From Actinomycetota bacterium (GTDB lineage Bacteria; Actinomycetota; Thermoleophilia; Solirubrobacterales; 70-9), in assembly GCA_018268695.1 (NCBI GenBank), contig JAFDWD010001115.1:1-13894 (forward strand): a stretch of DNA of 13,894 nucleotides, in the 5' to 3' direction. Below are positions 13,627 through 13,894 of this stretch, piece after piece; position 1 is the first letter of the stretch, and the number at the start of each line of letters is the position of its first letter. The position numbers were made by a program, and so were the translations under genes. A model generated the notes under the pieces. That model made no database searches, was not told the DNA's origin, and worked only from the letters and a program-made list of their open reading frames with translations.

Positions 13627-13894
13627 GTCCGCACCTCGTCGACCTGCCAGAAGATCGAGAGCGCGCCCTCGGTCCCGTGGGCGCCGACCAGGGGGAAGGC
13701 GGTCGATTCGACGTCGTGCATACGGCCGTCGAAGCCGCGGACGCAGAAGCTTCCATGGGTGGGCTGCGTCGACCGCAGGGCGCGGACGACCGGCAGTTCG
13801 TCGTAGGTCACGACCTTCCCGTCGGAGTCGCGCGGGCCGAAGACGCCGTCCCATTCGCCTCGCCCGACGTGGCCGACCTCGTCGAAGCCCTTTC
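13623..13894 (-). CDS. PAS-domain protein, N-terminal part outside window
   Basis: The last 89 residues of a protein that continues past the right edge. The visible text is a PAS-fold C-terminal half: GRGEWDGVFGPRDSDGKVV, then LPVVRALRSTQPTHGSFCVRG, FDGRMHDVESTAFPLVG and a final strand ALSIFWQVDEV. Such PAS units sit in signalling proteins next to GAF, cyclase, kinase or phosphatase domains and bind small ligands or sense redox or light. What lies N-terminal is unknown. The frame has no stop up to the edge, so the short 62-residue version starting near 13811 is not the whole gene. The stop overlaps the MBL start (ATGA), so the two are translationally coupled and probably act in one pathway. 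Confidence 0.8.
   Translation of the reverse strand, partial: KGFDEVGHVGRGEWDGVFGPRDSDGKVVTYDELPVVRALRSTQPTHGSFCVRGFDGRMHDVESTAFPLVGAHGTEGALSIFWQVDEVRT

Overview
The window reads as chromosomal DNA of a high-GC actinobacterium. It has GC-rich third positions, many GTG and TTG starts, frequent 4-base GTGA/TTGA/ATGA stop-start overlaps and little intergenic space. A Solirubrobacterales/Thermoleophilia-type host is my guess from gene style only. No rRNA, tRNA, CRISPR array, insertion sequence or phage gene was seen.

Left part (1-3526): a divergent drug/solute efflux locus. A MarR-type repressor gene and an MFS_3-type exporter run rightward. A DUF427 protein and a 14-helix DHA2-type MFS pump (cut by the window edge) run leftward. 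The short divergent spacer carries an AT-rich inverted repeat that looks like the MarR operator.

Middle part (3514-8433, minus strand): a compact five-gene unit. In transcription order it holds an ArsP/COG0701-type permease with His-rich loops, then a complete OpuC/ProU-type compatible-solute ABC importer: ATPase with CBS pair, permease, permease, and substrate-binding lipoprotein. A perfect CsoR/CstR-type operator (ATACCCC-3-GGGGTAT) lies just upstream of the permease. A near copy sits at the junction with the ABC genes. This pairing of a metal or persulfide-type operator with a betaine-type importer is the most unusual regulatory feature here.

Spacer 8434-8806: the only long non-coding stretch. 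It holds the CsoR-type operator, a 12-bp palindrome, a small hairpin, and a 45-base structure with perfect 21-bp arms nested inside a second 12-bp stem.

Right part (8807-13894, minus strand): a six-gene unit of tightly packed genes. It encodes a PAS-domain protein (5' part outside the window), an MBL-fold phosphodiesterase-like protein, a MESH1/SpoT-type HD hydrolase, a CPD-type photolyase, a purine nucleoside phosphorylase of the MTAP/MTIP group, and an MTA/SAH deaminase. The last two form a plausible methylthioadenosine salvage route through methylthioinosine. The upstream three look like sensing and nucleotide-signal degradation.
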